This document shows positions 43,671-52,713 of a stretch of 64,000 bases of DNA, one piece after another; the stretch's first letter is position 1, and the number at the start of each line of letters is the position of its first letter. The stretch is from Dehalococcoidia bacterium (lineage in GTDB: Bacteria > Chloroflexota > Dehalococcoidia > GIF9 > AB-539-J10). The position numbers and the translations under genes were made by a program. The notes beneath the pieces are model-generated. The model did not search any database and was not told where the DNA came from. It saw only the letters and a program-made list of their open reading frames with translations. The stretch lies in the NCBI GenBank assembly GCA_003562475.1, contig PWUU01000048.1, forward strand, positions 1 to 64,000, written 5' to 3'.

Positions 43671-44447
43671 ATGGATAGCAACGCAATTCACATAATGAGC
43701 CTCGAAATTACCGGGTATCTCACTCACTGTGCCAATAGGCTCGCCGTGGCGGGCCGTGAGTTCAACGAACACCTGGTGCGGCAGTTCCAGTCGTGGGACA
43801 CTGAGGCCGAGAGTGTGATGGTTAAACCCAACTTGCCTGCAGAGCACGTGTCATTCCTCAAGGCTGTCGCCTTCACACTGGGTTGGCTCGAGCAGAGCGT
43901 CGCAGTATCCGACGTGGTTGATGAGACGAACCGAACGAAACTGCTCTATCTACCGAAGCTGTATCTGCAGTGCCTGCTGGAGCAGAAGGCCGGCGTTACC
44001 GGCAGCATCGAAGCGCGGTTTGATGAGCTGCTACAGGAAGCTCAGACAGGTATGCCGCTTAGGCGACCCCGACGCCTTACGGGGGTCATTGCCGGGCTCG
44101 ACACCTGGGCCAAAGTGAATCTTGATGTCGCCACATCGCCCAACGGAAGCCTGGATCTTGAGACGCTCCAGGACCTGGCGCTGAAAGCAGGCAAACGCGC
44201 CAGGTGGACGGCGCTTGCTCCTGTCAAAATGGGCTCGCTCCTGCGCGGAAGTGCGCCCAGGTCGCTCTTTCCTCCCGTTGGCAGTGCCGTATCTCGAGGG
44301 ATAGAGAGACTGTTGGGCTTCTCTCTCTCTGAGTCTGAGAATGACTATACCATCGCGCGAGGACTGCACCTACGGCTGGCGGATCTCGCTCAGGCATCGG
44401 TAGTTGACATCAACAGCGGGCTGTATCGTTTGGGGGGCGGAAGCTGA
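43671..44447 (+). CDS. Unknown protein 1 of the 43.6 kb cluster, 258 aa
   Basis: The start at 43671 is the first ATG compatible with the promoter; 43695 is an alternative. The protein is predicted mainly helical. Residues 20-55 (GYLTHCANRLAVAGREFNEH) and 70-95 are amphipathic, a basic segment RRPRRLTG lies near 140, and the C-terminus ends with a helical LHLRLADLAQASVVDINSGL. No family was recognised. Its stop overlaps the next ATG (TGATG), so the two products are made together and perhaps interact. Confidence 0.65.
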   Translation: MDSNAIHIMSLEITGYLTHCANRLAVAGREFNEHLVRQFQSWDTEAESVMVKPNLPAEHVSFLKAVAFTLGWLEQSVAVSDVVDETNRTKLLYLPKLYLQCLLEQKAGVTGSIEARFDELLQEAQTGMPLRRPRRLTGVIAGLDTWAKVNLDVATSPNGSLDLETLQDLALKAGKRARWTALAPVKMGSLLRGSAPRSLFPPVGSAVSRGIERLLGFSLSESENDYTIARGLHLRLADLAQASVVDINSGLYRLGGGS

Positions 44448-45139
44448 TGGCGATGCGCCCGTCCGCTGCAAAGACACTGAAGGTTCACAGGCTGATATCT
44501 GGGCCTCCCACGCCGTTCGACGGGTGGCCAGGCGATGGTGGAGGTGGTGGAGGCTGCGTGTGTTTCGTGTGTGGCAGGTCGGTGGGCGGGGAAGAACCTA
44601 TCGTGGTCGTTTCTCGACTGTGGCAAGCGAGTCCAACTGGCGAGGAGAGGCTGAAGAAGGTGTTCTGCGCCACATCCTCACTGCAGGTATGTGTCTCATG
44701 CACAGTTAAGGCTGCGAATTGCAGAGTCAGGTTTACACACACTCCCCGGCTCGTAAGTCCGGAGCTTGCGGCGTTCTACTGCTACGCGCGTGCCTTCGCC
44801 CACGGTCTCGCCGCGGCACGGTCCGATACGCGCGTGGAGCGCGTCATACCGATGAACAACCTGCTTGCGTTACCGGAACACCGGTTATCGCCACTGTCCG
44901 GCTCGGATCGGCACCTGGACAAGCGACTCAGTGTCGTTGGCGAGGACAAGTGCTATCGCTGCGGCGGTGACATAGCGCCTGGGACGAGGCACATGCTTAT
45001 CGAACTAGCAGTGCACAGCGACTTCCGTCGGGCCGTGAATCTCAGCAATATCTGGCCGGTAAGCAAGCACTGTCGTGGCTGCTCAATCCGACTGTTCCCA
45101 ATCGATAGTAATGATCGCCTTGACCCTAACGTGTGGTAG
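44447..45139 (+). CDS. Unknown zinc-ribbon protein 2 of the 43.6 kb cluster, 230 aa
   Basis: Two cysteine pairs, CFVCGR near 39-42 and CVSC near 80, and a second set, CYRCGG near 168 and CRGC near 208, suggest two zinc knuckles separated by a helical segment. A glycine run (GDGGGGGGC) precedes the first knuckle. No known family was recognised. It is translationally coupled to the upstream gene, and the HhH-like gene starts 54 bases downstream. HNH endonucleases also have paired knuckles, but no H-N-H triad is seen. Confidence 0.6.
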   Translation: MAMRPSAAKTLKVHRLISGPPTPFDGWPGDGGGGGGCVCFVCGRSVGGEEPIVVVSRLWQASPTGEERLKKVFCATSSLQVCVSCTVKAANCRVRFTHTPRLVSPELAAFYCYARAFAHGLAAARSDTRVERVIPMNNLLALPEHRLSPLSGSDRHLDKRLSVVGEDKCYRCGGDIAPGTRHMLIELAVHSDFRRAVNLSNIWPVSKHCRGCSIRLFPIDSNDRLDPNVW

Positions 45140-45193
45140 TTTCACTGAGATATTCTGGCGGAGTGACTTCTCAACGGTGAAGGAGGGTGACTG

Positions 45194-45919
45194 ATGTGCG
45201 CAGATGTAGAGAATCTCACACCCAGGACTATTGAAGCGGTCTGGGCCGTGGCCTGGCAGTGCGCTCAGAATGACGAGCGAGTGTGGGCTGATGTTGAGCG
45301 AGCACGAGGACTTGATCCTGCCCAGACGAGCGAGTGTGACTTCATGCGGGAGTGTGCCTGGGCCATATTTGGGGCTGCGTTTGACTCTGAGACGCTCGCA
45401 AAGTTGTGGCCAGTTCTTGAGGAAGCATTCTGCAACTGGTGTGTCGCTGATATCGTGGCACAACGCGAAATCGTAAGAGCCCGCGCCCTCGAAGTTTTCA
45501 ACCATGAGAAAAAAGTGGATGCCGTCCTCGAAATCGCACAATGGCTCTATGCACAGAAGTGGTCTGATGTCCGCGATACGCTGCTCAGCCTCTGCGAGAG
45601 GGATAGACGTGGGGATCTAGTGGTCACGGATAGACTCATCAGGTGGTTGGACGAGCGCCGTTACGTTGGACCGACTCTGGCGGCATACATCGCCAAGGAC
45701 GTAGGTATCGGCAGCGTGAAGGATGACAGGGTTATGCGCCGACTTGCCAAGTATCTCGGCTACAGTCCTGACGAGGCCGGTGTCCGGCGAATGGCTCGTG
45801 ATGTGCAGTCATTTGTCAATGAGAAGCTTAATGTCATCGACACGGTGCTCTGGAACTGGGCGATGGAGCAAGAATGGCTGAAGGATTCGGAAGGTTGCGA
45901 CTCCGCGTCATCATCCTGA
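45194..45919 (+). CDS. HhH-GPD-like protein, possible DNA N-glycosylase
   Basis: The 241-residue helical protein has, in its second half, a helix-hairpin-helix-like segment YVGPTLAAYIAKDVGIG followed by VKDDRVMRRLAKYLGY. This is the order of the HhH and catalytic-Asp region in HhH-GPD base-excision glycosylases (AlkA/Ogg type). The catalytic Lys of bifunctional enzymes is not evident. The N-terminal half (residues 1-120) is unrecognised, and no iron-sulfur cysteines are present at the end. It is the third gene of the cluster; a role in damaged or modified DNA recognition is an inference. Confidence 0.55.
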   Translation: MCADVENLTPRTIEAVWAVAWQCAQNDERVWADVERARGLDPAQTSECDFMRECAWAIFGAAFDSETLAKLWPVLEEAFCNWCVADIVAQREIVRARALEVFNHEKKVDAVLEIAQWLYAQKWSDVRDTLLSLCERDRRGDLVVTDRLIRWLDERRYVGPTLAAYIAKDVGIGSVKDDRVMRRLAKYLGYSPDEAGVRRMARDVQSFVNEKLNVIDTVLWNWAMEQEWLKDSEGCDSASSS

Positions 45920-46015
45920 ACCGGAGCAGACTGTACCCTTCGCTGGCACGAAGCGACGGGTGTGTTCTCATAGTCGCATCTTGAACCGGAGGATCTGCCT
46001 TGGAGGTGTCGTGCA

Positions 46016-46258
46016 ATGTTGGAGATCTGCCTTGGGATAGTCGCATTGGTTATTCTTAGCATCCCAGTACTCACTGTTCTGCTGGCGGCTCTCTACGTAG
46101 TACTGCTGCTCTTGAGCCTGGGGCTTTGGCTTGTTGAGAAGGCCATTGAGTTAACGATCCCTGAAGAGGTCAAGCGATGGGCCGAGGATGGTCCTGATCA
46201 AGAAGAGATGAGGTTGATTGAGGACGAGATCGCCAAAGGAAATCTCAGTCTCGATTGA
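46016..46258 (+). CDS. Small membrane protein, 80 aa
   Basis: The first 48 residues are almost fully hydrophobic (VALVILSIPVLTVLLAALYV and onward), giving one or two membrane segments. They are followed by an acidic cytoplasmic-type tail. TTGGAGG precedes the ATG. It is the last gene in the plus-strand run at 43.6-46.3 kb, 96 bases after the HhH-like gene; membership of the same operon is uncertain. Confidence 0.6.
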   Translation: MLEICLGIVALVILSIPVLTVLLAALYVVLLLLSLGLWLVEKAIELTIPEEVKRWAEDGPDQEEMRLIEDEIAKGNLSLD

Positions 46259-46622
46259 CTGAGCCCCAGAGCGAACGGTACCAGTCTTCCCCTGATCGTG
46301 GAAGCAGGTTATGGCGAGAGAATGAGGTAGCGCATGCGCTTCTCCTTGTTCAAGCTGCCGCGACAGAATCAGAGGAGCAATCGGCCGCCGAGTAGTCAGG
46401 ACAAAGCTCAGTAGCGTTGCAGAAACCCTTCACGCTATCCCTTACACTAATCCGTGGTAGCCTGGGAATAGCACGCTCGTTGCGGCAGCTCCAGAGCCAC
46501 CCTGCCTGTTCCGTCGTACTGCCAGCATCTCACCTTCTTCATGTCAGTCTCCTTCCTCTATCCTCTGTTCTTCCGGCAGCGTATGGCAGTGCACCACCGT
46601 GTGGTGTACGGTCACATTCTGG
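46259..46622. other. Convergent intergenic stretch
   Basis: No gene longer than about 26 codons is credible in these 364 bases between convergent genes, and no strong terminator was found. Confidence 0.4.
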
Positions 46623-47927
46623 CTATGAAGACCTTTGCTCAAACCCTACCTTTCCTCCATTGCTGCGCTTCACGTGCCGCAGTGCCATCTGGACGGCGGA
46701 TGCGGAGAAGACGGTGGACCAGTAGTTGGGGGACTCCGGGGGCACGGGCGACTCGATGGCGGCGCTGTGCACCACCTCCTGTATCTGCGCCGGGGTGAGA
46801 CCTGCCGTTCTCTCGACCAGGTGCTCCACAATGTCTGGCGGTAGGGGGAGCTGTCGGGCAAGATAGTTGAGGTAGTTGCGGCGTTGATCGGCGTCGGGCG
46901 GGTCGATGTTGATGACGCGGTCGAAGCGCGACGGCCGGTCTTTCAGCGCCTCGTCCAGTATCTCCAGCCAGTTGGTGGTGGCGACGGTGACGACGTTGCG
47001 GCAGTTCTGGACGCCGTCGAGGGCGAAGAGCAGCCGGGAGAGGGCATCGGCCGAGCTGTAGTGGGAGCGGATGCGCCCCTGTCCGACGAGGTCGATGTCC
47101 TCGAGAAAGACGATGCTGGGACTGAGGTCGGCGGCCACCTTGTAAAGTTCGTCCACGAAGAGCGGGTGCGTCAGGGCCCCCGTGTGTGCCACGATGCAGG
47201 TGACGCCGGGACTGGTGTTCATGAGCGCCTTGCAGACGAGGGTCTTGCCGGTGCCGGGCTTGCCGGTGAGCAGCAGGCCGCGGCGAGGCGAGATGCCGTG
47301 TGGCTCGAGGTTCGGTGCCCAGGAGAGGAACCTCGTAGTGTGGGCGATGACGGCGTCTCTGGTGCCGTCGGGCAGGGCGATGTCCTCCCACGTCCTGGGA
47401 GCCAGCTCGAGGAAGGTCATGGTGCCTGAGAACTCGATGTTCTGGCCGCGGTACAGCTGCTTGGCGGCGAGCCTTGCGTCAAGGGCACGGGCGAAGGCGA
47501 CGGCGTGGCGGAGGTGCTCCTCCGAGGCAACCACCACCACGTCAGCTTTGTCGGTGGGGTCGAGGTCGACGTAAACCACGAGGGGGATACCGCGGCGCTT
47601 GAGGAAGAGTATGCCACCCTGCAGCAGTACCTCAGTCTTGCCCGGGGCCACGCTGACGCTCGTGTAACGGGCCTGGCGGATGCCATGGCCGATGACCTGC
47701 TCGGTCTTCCATCCGCCCTTCCGGCGCTGCCGATCGAGCGCCCAGGTCATGAGGTCGCAGTAGTAACGCGGCGCGCTTAAGGGGATGTCGAGGATGTGCT
47801 CGCTCCCGAGGAAGGCCTCGACGGTGCGGCGCGTCTGCCGTGAGGCGGGCTGCTCGCCGTCGTCATCCGATTCCACCAACGCTCCGAAATCGATCTCCTT
47901 GTAGTCATCATGCAGGTGAGGTCCCAT
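46623..47927 (-). CDS. AAA+ ATPase (CDC48/FtsH-like ATPase core) with unknown N-terminal domain
   Basis: The 434-residue protein has an N-terminal region of about 190 residues that is strand-rich and unrecognised (GIPLVVYVDLDPTDKADVVV). The AAA module follows: Walker A GKPGTGKT near 225, Walker B SIVFLEDIDL near 275, sensor 1 VATTNW, arginine-finger segment DRPSRFDR and the sensor-2 domain. GGAGGAGAAAGG precedes the ATG. Such single-ring ATPases remodel or unfold a partner. The gene stands next to a CxxCxGxG zinc protein; the partner is unknown. Confidence 0.85.
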   Translation of the reverse strand: MGPHLHDDYKEIDFGALVESDDDGEQPASRQTRRTVEAFLGSEHILDIPLSAPRYYCDLMTWALDRQRRKGGWKTEQVIGHGIRQARYTSVSVAPGKTEVLLQGGILFLKRRGIPLVVYVDLDPTDKADVVVVASEEHLRHAVAFARALDARLAAKQLYRGQNIEFSGTMTFLELAPRTWEDIALPDGTRDAVIAHTTRFLSWAPNLEPHGISPRRGLLLTGKPGTGKTLVCKALMNTSPGVTCIVAHTGALTHPLFVDELYKVAADLSPSIVFLEDIDLVGQGRIRSHYSSADALSRLLFALDGVQNCRNVVTVATTNWLEILDEALKDRPSRFDRVINIDPPDADQRRNYLNYLARQLPLPPDIVEHLVERTAGLTPAQIQEVVHSAAIESPVPPESPNYWSTVFSASAVQMALRHVKRSNGGKVGFEQRSS

Positions 47928-48031
47928 TCCTTTCTCCTCCCATCGTTTTCGCGAAGCATGACGGATGGCTGTGACAACTGTGCGTCAAGACGCTGTTTGG
48001 CCCAGTGGTTGGTCGATTGTAGGTCTCCGGA

Positions 48032-48319
48032 CTACTCAGAATACTCATTGGTAGCAGAATCCTCGCGAGTGTTTGAGGCGCTGCGCGGAGGTGGCATGAA
48101 GCCGTATCCGTTACACTCGTTGCAGGTGAATTGACCAATGAGTGGTCCCAACTGACCCCATCCATCGCAGTTTTCGCATCGGATCCATTGTGCCTTCGCG
48201 CTGGTGACCTCGCCTCGTCCGTCGCACGTAGGGCAGGTCTTCCGTCTTCGGAACCCCGGAGCTACGCACCTCGGCCCCTTGATTTCCTTTCGTCCCAGAC
48301 AGTTCGGGCATATGTCCAT
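48032..48319 (-). CDS. DnaJ-type CxxCxGxG zinc-binding protein, 95 aa
   Basis: The protein is built of cysteine repeats as in the DnaJ central domain: CPNCLGRKEIKG, CPTCDGRGEV, CENCDGWGQLG and CNECNGYGFM. There is no J domain. Such stand-alone modules can hold unfolded protein or act as thiol chaperones. AAGGAGG lies before the ATG. It is upstream of and on the same strand as the AAA+ ATPase, 104 bases away, so the pair may form a small protein-remodelling operon. Confidence 0.8.
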   Translation of the reverse strand: MDICPNCLGRKEIKGPRCVAPGFRRRKTCPTCDGRGEVTSAKAQWIRCENCDGWGQLGPLIGQFTCNECNGYGFMPPPRSASNTREDSATNEYSE

Positions 48320-48871
48320 CTAATACCTCCTTCTTGCTTCACTCCCTGTTTGTGACAGGCAAACCTCCCTTATATGACGGCGACCGTGAAAAATGCAAGT
48401 CGGATGGACTGCAAGTCACGATTGGTGCAGCTTTGATGGGAAATCCTCCCCGCAGATTCAGCCTTTCAAACATCGGCTCTGCGGGGTAAGTAGAGATCCA
48501 GGAAGTTGTGTAGGAGGTGACTGGCAAGAAAGAGAGGTCACTGCGCCACCATCATCATTAAGACCAGAACGAAACTATAGAGGTGACGACAGTGACCGAG
48601 GAAAGCATGGAGCTGGCTAGGCCTCTTGACCTTCCTCCCGTAATCAGTACGAGTCCGAATTAGCGTCCTCCGATCGACTGACGCTGGCAGTGGCGGACTC
48701 GGAACTGCACGCAAGCCGTGCACGGAAGGACAGATAAGCGGGGTGCTTCAGGAGGCCGAAGTTGGCACGAAGGAGCCGGATCTATGCCGGAACACGAACA
48801 CTATTGACCGAGTAATCGCGCTCTTGCGACCATTGTGGAAACGCCTTGGCGTGCTCAATTCGTGGTCAGGC
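48320..48871. other. Intergenic stretch, no gene seen
   Basis: These 550 bases contain only short frames without ribosome sites. No repeats matching the other families were noted. Confidence 0.4.
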
Positions 48872-49657
48872 TTAGGACCGGTTCAGGATTGCGACCAGCA
48901 AGTGAGCAAACTCCGTCTCGCTGCCTGCAGCACGAGGCTTGTGTTTCAGAAATTTGATGCACATCTGATCACATTGCTCCATGATCTTGTTCCACGGCAC
49001 AGTTCGCCAGGTCCTGCTACCTACCGCTGGCTGATAGTTGCGCAGGCTATTGACCAACCTCAAACGAGAATGCTTGCTCGAAAGAGGGCCCGACCAGGTG
49101 CCGTTCCTAAGCCGGGTGTTGGGCCGTTTTTCTCTCTGCCACTCATACTTTGTCACGTGCAGCCAGATCCAGATGCCTGTGTGAACAGCTTGCCACCTAT
49201 CGTGATTCTGACTCGTCTCGGCCTTATAGGGCAGGCGGAGTGATTCAAAGTCTTTGACCCAAGGGCCGTGGTCTTCCGCCAGGGCACTCGGCACAACTCC
49301 TGCGGCATTACTTGGCCGGGTGAACTTGAACTCAAACCAGGCACAACGACCCCCAGAACCCTTGCCACGTGCACATTCGTGCGCTGGTCGCCAGACCATG
49401 AGATCTGCTCGCCTCAATCGTGTCTCTTGAGGCCGGAAATAGGGAAAGTCCAAGAAAGGAATGTAGTCCGGGCCGGATGCCAAGACGTTGGCCATCTCGT
49501 GCTCGAGATGGCGTTCCGTGAGGTCTGCCAAGGTTTCTACGCCTCTGTCAGCCGCTTTGTTAAGGTTCTCCCGCATACTGTTGACGGCGTTGCAGCCATG
49601 TTTGAGCACATCGGCAGCGTTCACAGGATTCGATAGCCAATCAACGTTCCGTTTCAT
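48872..49657 (-). CDS. Unknown protein with PD-(D/E)XK-like motif, 261 aa
   Basis: AGGAGG lies 11 bases before the ATG. Residues 80-110 read RRADLMVWRPA and then CAWFEFKFT, giving an Asp followed about 25 residues later by E-x-K on a strand, as in PD-(D/E)XK nucleases. The remainder is helical and basic, and the C-terminus is Arg/Lys-rich. The similarity is only at motif level. Many unrelated host or defence nucleases share this pattern, and a non-enzymatic role is possible. The SNF2-helicase remnant lies directly upstream on the same strand. Confidence 0.5.
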   Translation of the reverse strand: MKRNVDWLSNPVNAADVLKHGCNAVNSMRENLNKAADRGVETLADLTERHLEHEMANVLASGPDYIPFLDFPYFRPQETRLRRADLMVWRPAHECARGKGSGGRCAWFEFKFTRPSNAAGVVPSALAEDHGPWVKDFESLRLPYKAETSQNHDRWQAVHTGIWIWLHVTKYEWQREKRPNTRLRNGTWSGPLSSKHSRLRLVNSLRNYQPAVGSRTWRTVPWNKIMEQCDQMCIKFLKHKPRAAGSETEFAHLLVAILNRS

Positions 49658-49767
49658 CCTATCACTATCCTCCTATTAAGTGGACTGAAACAACCTAGCA
49701 TCACGACTCCGATGCCCATTGTGAGTGTTCATTATCAGTCCGAGTTGTCCGGGTGTCGTATAACAGC

Positions 49768-50445
49768 TCATGGTTGCACGATCTTCCCTAGCACCTCTTC
49801 AATCTGCCTCTTGAGGGCCTCGAGTCGCTTCCTCAGATTATCAAGCGACGCATCCTGCAGGGTTGTCCAGTCTGGGTCGGTGGGGGATGGTCTGATACCT
49901 TCCGTGCCCACCATACGGATCAGTGGGGCGAACGGGTAACCGTGTCGGCGAAGGTTGAGTACTGCCTCTTCGGTGAAACCTGCGAGATTAGCGTGGTCGA
50001 ACAGTCCACGTAGGCTCGACATTGCCAGGTCGACGTATGTTGCCCTAAGCAATAACAGTCGAGCCCGTTCATATATGGCAGCCTGCTCAGCCTGATGTCT
50101 GCTCCTTTCCACAGCAGCCTGCTGCTCCCTTATAGACTCAACCTCCTCCTCGAACGTGCGTGTAGCTTCAGCGCGGCGTTCCTCGTCAAATCCTAGGGCC
50201 TTCTGCTCCAGGGCTGCTCTGACGTCACTCAGGCTCCGAATATGCTCGATGCCGCTCTCTGTCATGCGGAAGTAGCTGCAGAGGAGAGGGTCCTGGGAGG
50301 TCAGTCTGATGATCCATGGGGGCAACGTCTGCTCGGCCACCGCTGGCTCCACACCGACGAGACTCTCGAACAATTCCTCCCCGTAGCTCAGCAGCCGCAC
50401 GCTCTCCGGCTTCTCATCAAATAGCCGGGGATCGAAGGTCACCGG
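49768..50445 (-). pseudogene. SNF2-type helicase, C-terminal remnant
   Basis: From about 50442 leftward the minus-strand frame reads VTFDPRLFDEKPESVRLLSY then GEELFESLVG and continues as a long helical, Glu/Arg-rich tail. This matches the region after the helicase core in large bacterial SNF2/RapA-like (DrmD-type) proteins. Residues further upstream in the same frame are encoded by repeat sequence (V-S-P-E-F from GGGGGACACC repeats), so the ORF-track start at 50814 is not real. Roughly 225 residues of a protein normally around 900-1000 remain. Confidence 0.6.
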
Positions 50446-50453
50446 GGGGAATT

Positions 50454-51045
50454 CGGGGGACACCACACTTAATTCTGACTCACGTTCAGAGTCGGCTCTC
50501 GCTGCTCCTTCGTGATGTCTACCAAATTCGGGGGACACCTTACTTCTCTCCATCGCCAGCTGCGGTTGCGAATGAGCGAGTTGCGGGTCCACCGCCTGAC
50601 TTAAGGGGACACCACACCTAATTCGCAGACAGTGACGAGCGTGGTCCACGCGATCTGACGTCGCCCGTCGCGAGACGCGGGTGGCGGCGTTCACGGGACC
50701 GATCACCACACGAACCAACGGGCGGGCGGGATGTATCCCGCCCCTTCCTATACCCCTCCCCGCATTACCGCCGGACCGGTGTGGGAACCGGCACCCTACG
50801 ACAACCCAGGCCACTTGTTCTGCGGGTCGATGTGGGAATCGACCCCTACGCCGGACCGCCCGACGCCACCCGCCCGGCGGATCGATGTGGGAACCGGTAC
50901 CCTACGTTAACCCAGGCCACTTGTCCTGCGGGTCGATGTGGGAATCGACCCCTACGCCGGACCGCCCGACACCATCCACATCCCCGGACCACACCAATTC
51001 GGGGACATCATGCTTAATTAAGGGGACATCATACTTAGTTCCACC
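50454..51045. repeat. Cluster of GGGGACAYCA-TTAATT repeats and tandem palindromes
   Basis: Five copies of a motif near GGGGACACCACACTTAATTC occur at about 50455, 50529, 50604, 51001 and 51021. Between them, 50781-50886 and 50887-50978 form a tandem duplication of 106 bases. Each unit holds a GGTCGATGTGGGAATCGACC palindrome followed by CCTACG. The ORF track shows only frames created by the repeats. These have the look of REP elements and transposon footprints, without a transposase in the window. Confidence 0.75.
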
Positions 51046-51289
51046 AACGGACGGAAACTGACAGAATCGCTAATCACTTAGCCCTGACATTTTCCCTCGA
51101 CGCCGACATTGCGTCCAGCGTCCTGACCCTCCAATTATCTGGCCGAGAGACTATATTTTGAGTATGAATTGCGAGATATGGTCTTCGAGTCAGTGCGCGG
51201 CACAATCCCCGATGCCGCGACGATCTTACCTTCGCAATTGCGGATGGAGACCTCCGGCAACGGCCCTGCCTTCTGCACAACGCTACGTA

Positions 51290-52240
51290 CTACTCCGGCC
51301 CGATCAGCTGCTTCATAATCTCTGAAGCCGCTGCCTGGGGATTAGTCTTCTTCCGCACCAGGGCGTCCACGATCTTATCCTGAGTGGCCCTATCAATGCC
51401 GGAGCTTATGTAGTCCTTGAGAGCGCTTTCGATGGCTTCGGTCAGTTCCAGTCGGGCTCTCTCCCGCTCACGTCTTTCCAGTCCGCCCTCAGCAGCGAGG
51501 AACTCGCGGTGCTTCACGATCTCCTCTGCCAGATCCTCGATGCCTTTGCCGTTCACCGCTTCAGTCAGGATTACCGGCGGCTGCCGCTCGTCAGGCAGGC
51601 TGTTCGTCATGCTCAGCATCGCCTGCAACTCTCTCTTCACGCGGCTGGCGCCCTCCAGGTCTGCCTTGTTGATTACAAAGATGTCCGCCACCTCCAGGAT
51701 GCCGGCCTTCATCATCTGAATAGCGTCTCCCGACCCTGGAGTCAGGACGAAGACGGACGTGTGCGCCAGGCGGGTCACATCTACTTCCTGCTGCCCGATA
51801 CCCACAGTCTCCACCAGCACGATACGTTTGCCCATGGCATCCATGATGTGAATGATCCCCACCGCTGCCCGGGCCAGTCCACCCAGCCATCCACGTGTGG
51901 CCACACTGCGGATGAACACCTCCTGATCGGTGCAGTGCTTCTGCATACGCACCCGGTCCCCGAGTATCGCTCCGCCGCTCAGCGGACTTGTAGGGTCAAT
52001 GGCCACCACGCCAATCGTGATGCTCCTCTGCCGGAAAACGCCTATCAGGGCGTCAACCAGGGTGCTCTTACCACCTCCGGGCGCACCGGTAATCCCTACT
52101 ACGTGGGCTCTGCCGGTGTGAGGATAAAGCTTATCCAGCGTCTTCAGGGCCTCGCGGTCGCCATCCTCGATGCCTCTCATCAGCCGCGCAGCAGACCGAA
52201 CATCACCGGCCAGAATCCCCTTGACCAGGTCGGGAGTCAC
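51290..52240 (-). CDS. meaB: MeaB/ArgK-type G-protein chaperone of a B12 mutase
   Basis: MeaB loads and protects adenosylcobalamin mutases using GTP. The 316-residue protein has the P-loop [14 protein letters not shown], the switch segment [11 protein letters not shown] and NKAD. The start GTG at 52240 overlaps the stop of the small-subunit gene (GTGA), which is preferred to the longer ORF-track start. It is the last of three coupled minus-strand genes, encoding mutase large subunit, B12-binding subunit and chaperone. Confidence 0.95.
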   Translation of the reverse strand: MTPDLVKGILAGDVRSAARLMRGIEDGDREALKTLDKLYPHTGRAHVVGITGAPGGGKSTLVDALIGVFRQRSITIGVVAIDPTSPLSGGAILGDRVRMQKHCTDQEVFIRSVATRGWLGGLARAAVGIIHIMDAMGKRIVLVETVGIGQQEVDVTRLAHTSVFVLTPGSGDAIQMMKAGILEVADIFVINKADLEGASRVKRELQAMLSMTNSLPDERQPPVILTEAVNGKGIEDLAEEIVKHREFLAAEGGLERRERERARLELTEAIESALKDYISSGIDRATQDKIVDALVRKKTNPQAAASEIMKQLIGPE

Positions 52241-52665
52241 GGTTCGGTCACCTCGCGCCTGTGCGCAGGCCTGACGTTGTCTTCGGTCCACTTCCATATC
52301 TCATCGAGAGAAGTCCCGGGCAGGAACACCTCCTTGATTCCCACTTCCTTGAGGCGGGGGATATCCTCTTCCGGGATGATTCCACCGCCAACCACCGTAA
52401 TATCACCGGCGCCTCTCTCCCTTAATTGCCTGACCACCTCGCTGAAGAGAAACATGTGAGCACCGGAAAGGCAGCTCAAGCCAACCAGGTCGACATCTTC
52501 CTGGATGGCGGCATTGACTATCTGTTCCGGCGTTTGATGCACACCGGTGTAGACCACTTCATAGCCGGCATCCCGGAAGCCCCGGGCTATCACCTTTACC
52601 CCACGGTCATGTCCGTCCAACCCCGGTTTGGCAACGAGCACTCTCAGCCTGGTTCTTGGACTCAT
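52237..52665 (-). CDS. Cobalamin-binding small subunit of acyl-CoA mutase
   Basis: The 142-residue B12-binding domain has the D-x-H-x-x-G signature ([11 protein letters not shown]) that supplies the lower axial His, and the later [11 protein letters not shown] and [10 protein letters not shown] segments. It pairs with the large subunit encoded 48 bases upstream. Separate subunits are usual in archaea, Chloroflexi and isobutyryl-CoA mutase systems. Confidence 0.95.
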   Translation of the reverse strand: MSPRTRLRVLVAKPGLDGHDRGVKVIARGFRDAGYEVVYTGVHQTPEQIVNAAIQEDVDLVGLSCLSGAHMFLFSEVVRQLRERGAGDITVVGGGIIPEEDIPRLKEVGIKEVFLPGTSLDEIWKWTEDNVRPAHRREVTEP

Positions 52666-52713
52666 TTCTCACTGCTCCCGCATACTACAGCTTATCTTCC
52701 CGCCTGTGGCCGC

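Noticed and set aside
46639-47391. 250-residue minus-strand ORF in the AAA+ gene
   Set aside because: It is a different frame of the same region and has the Arg/His/Pro composition of a shadow; the AAA+ motifs are in the other frame.
50681-51061. 126-residue plus-strand ORF over the repeat cluster
   Set aside because: Its apparent repeats are translations of DNA palindromes and tandem units, not protein repeats.
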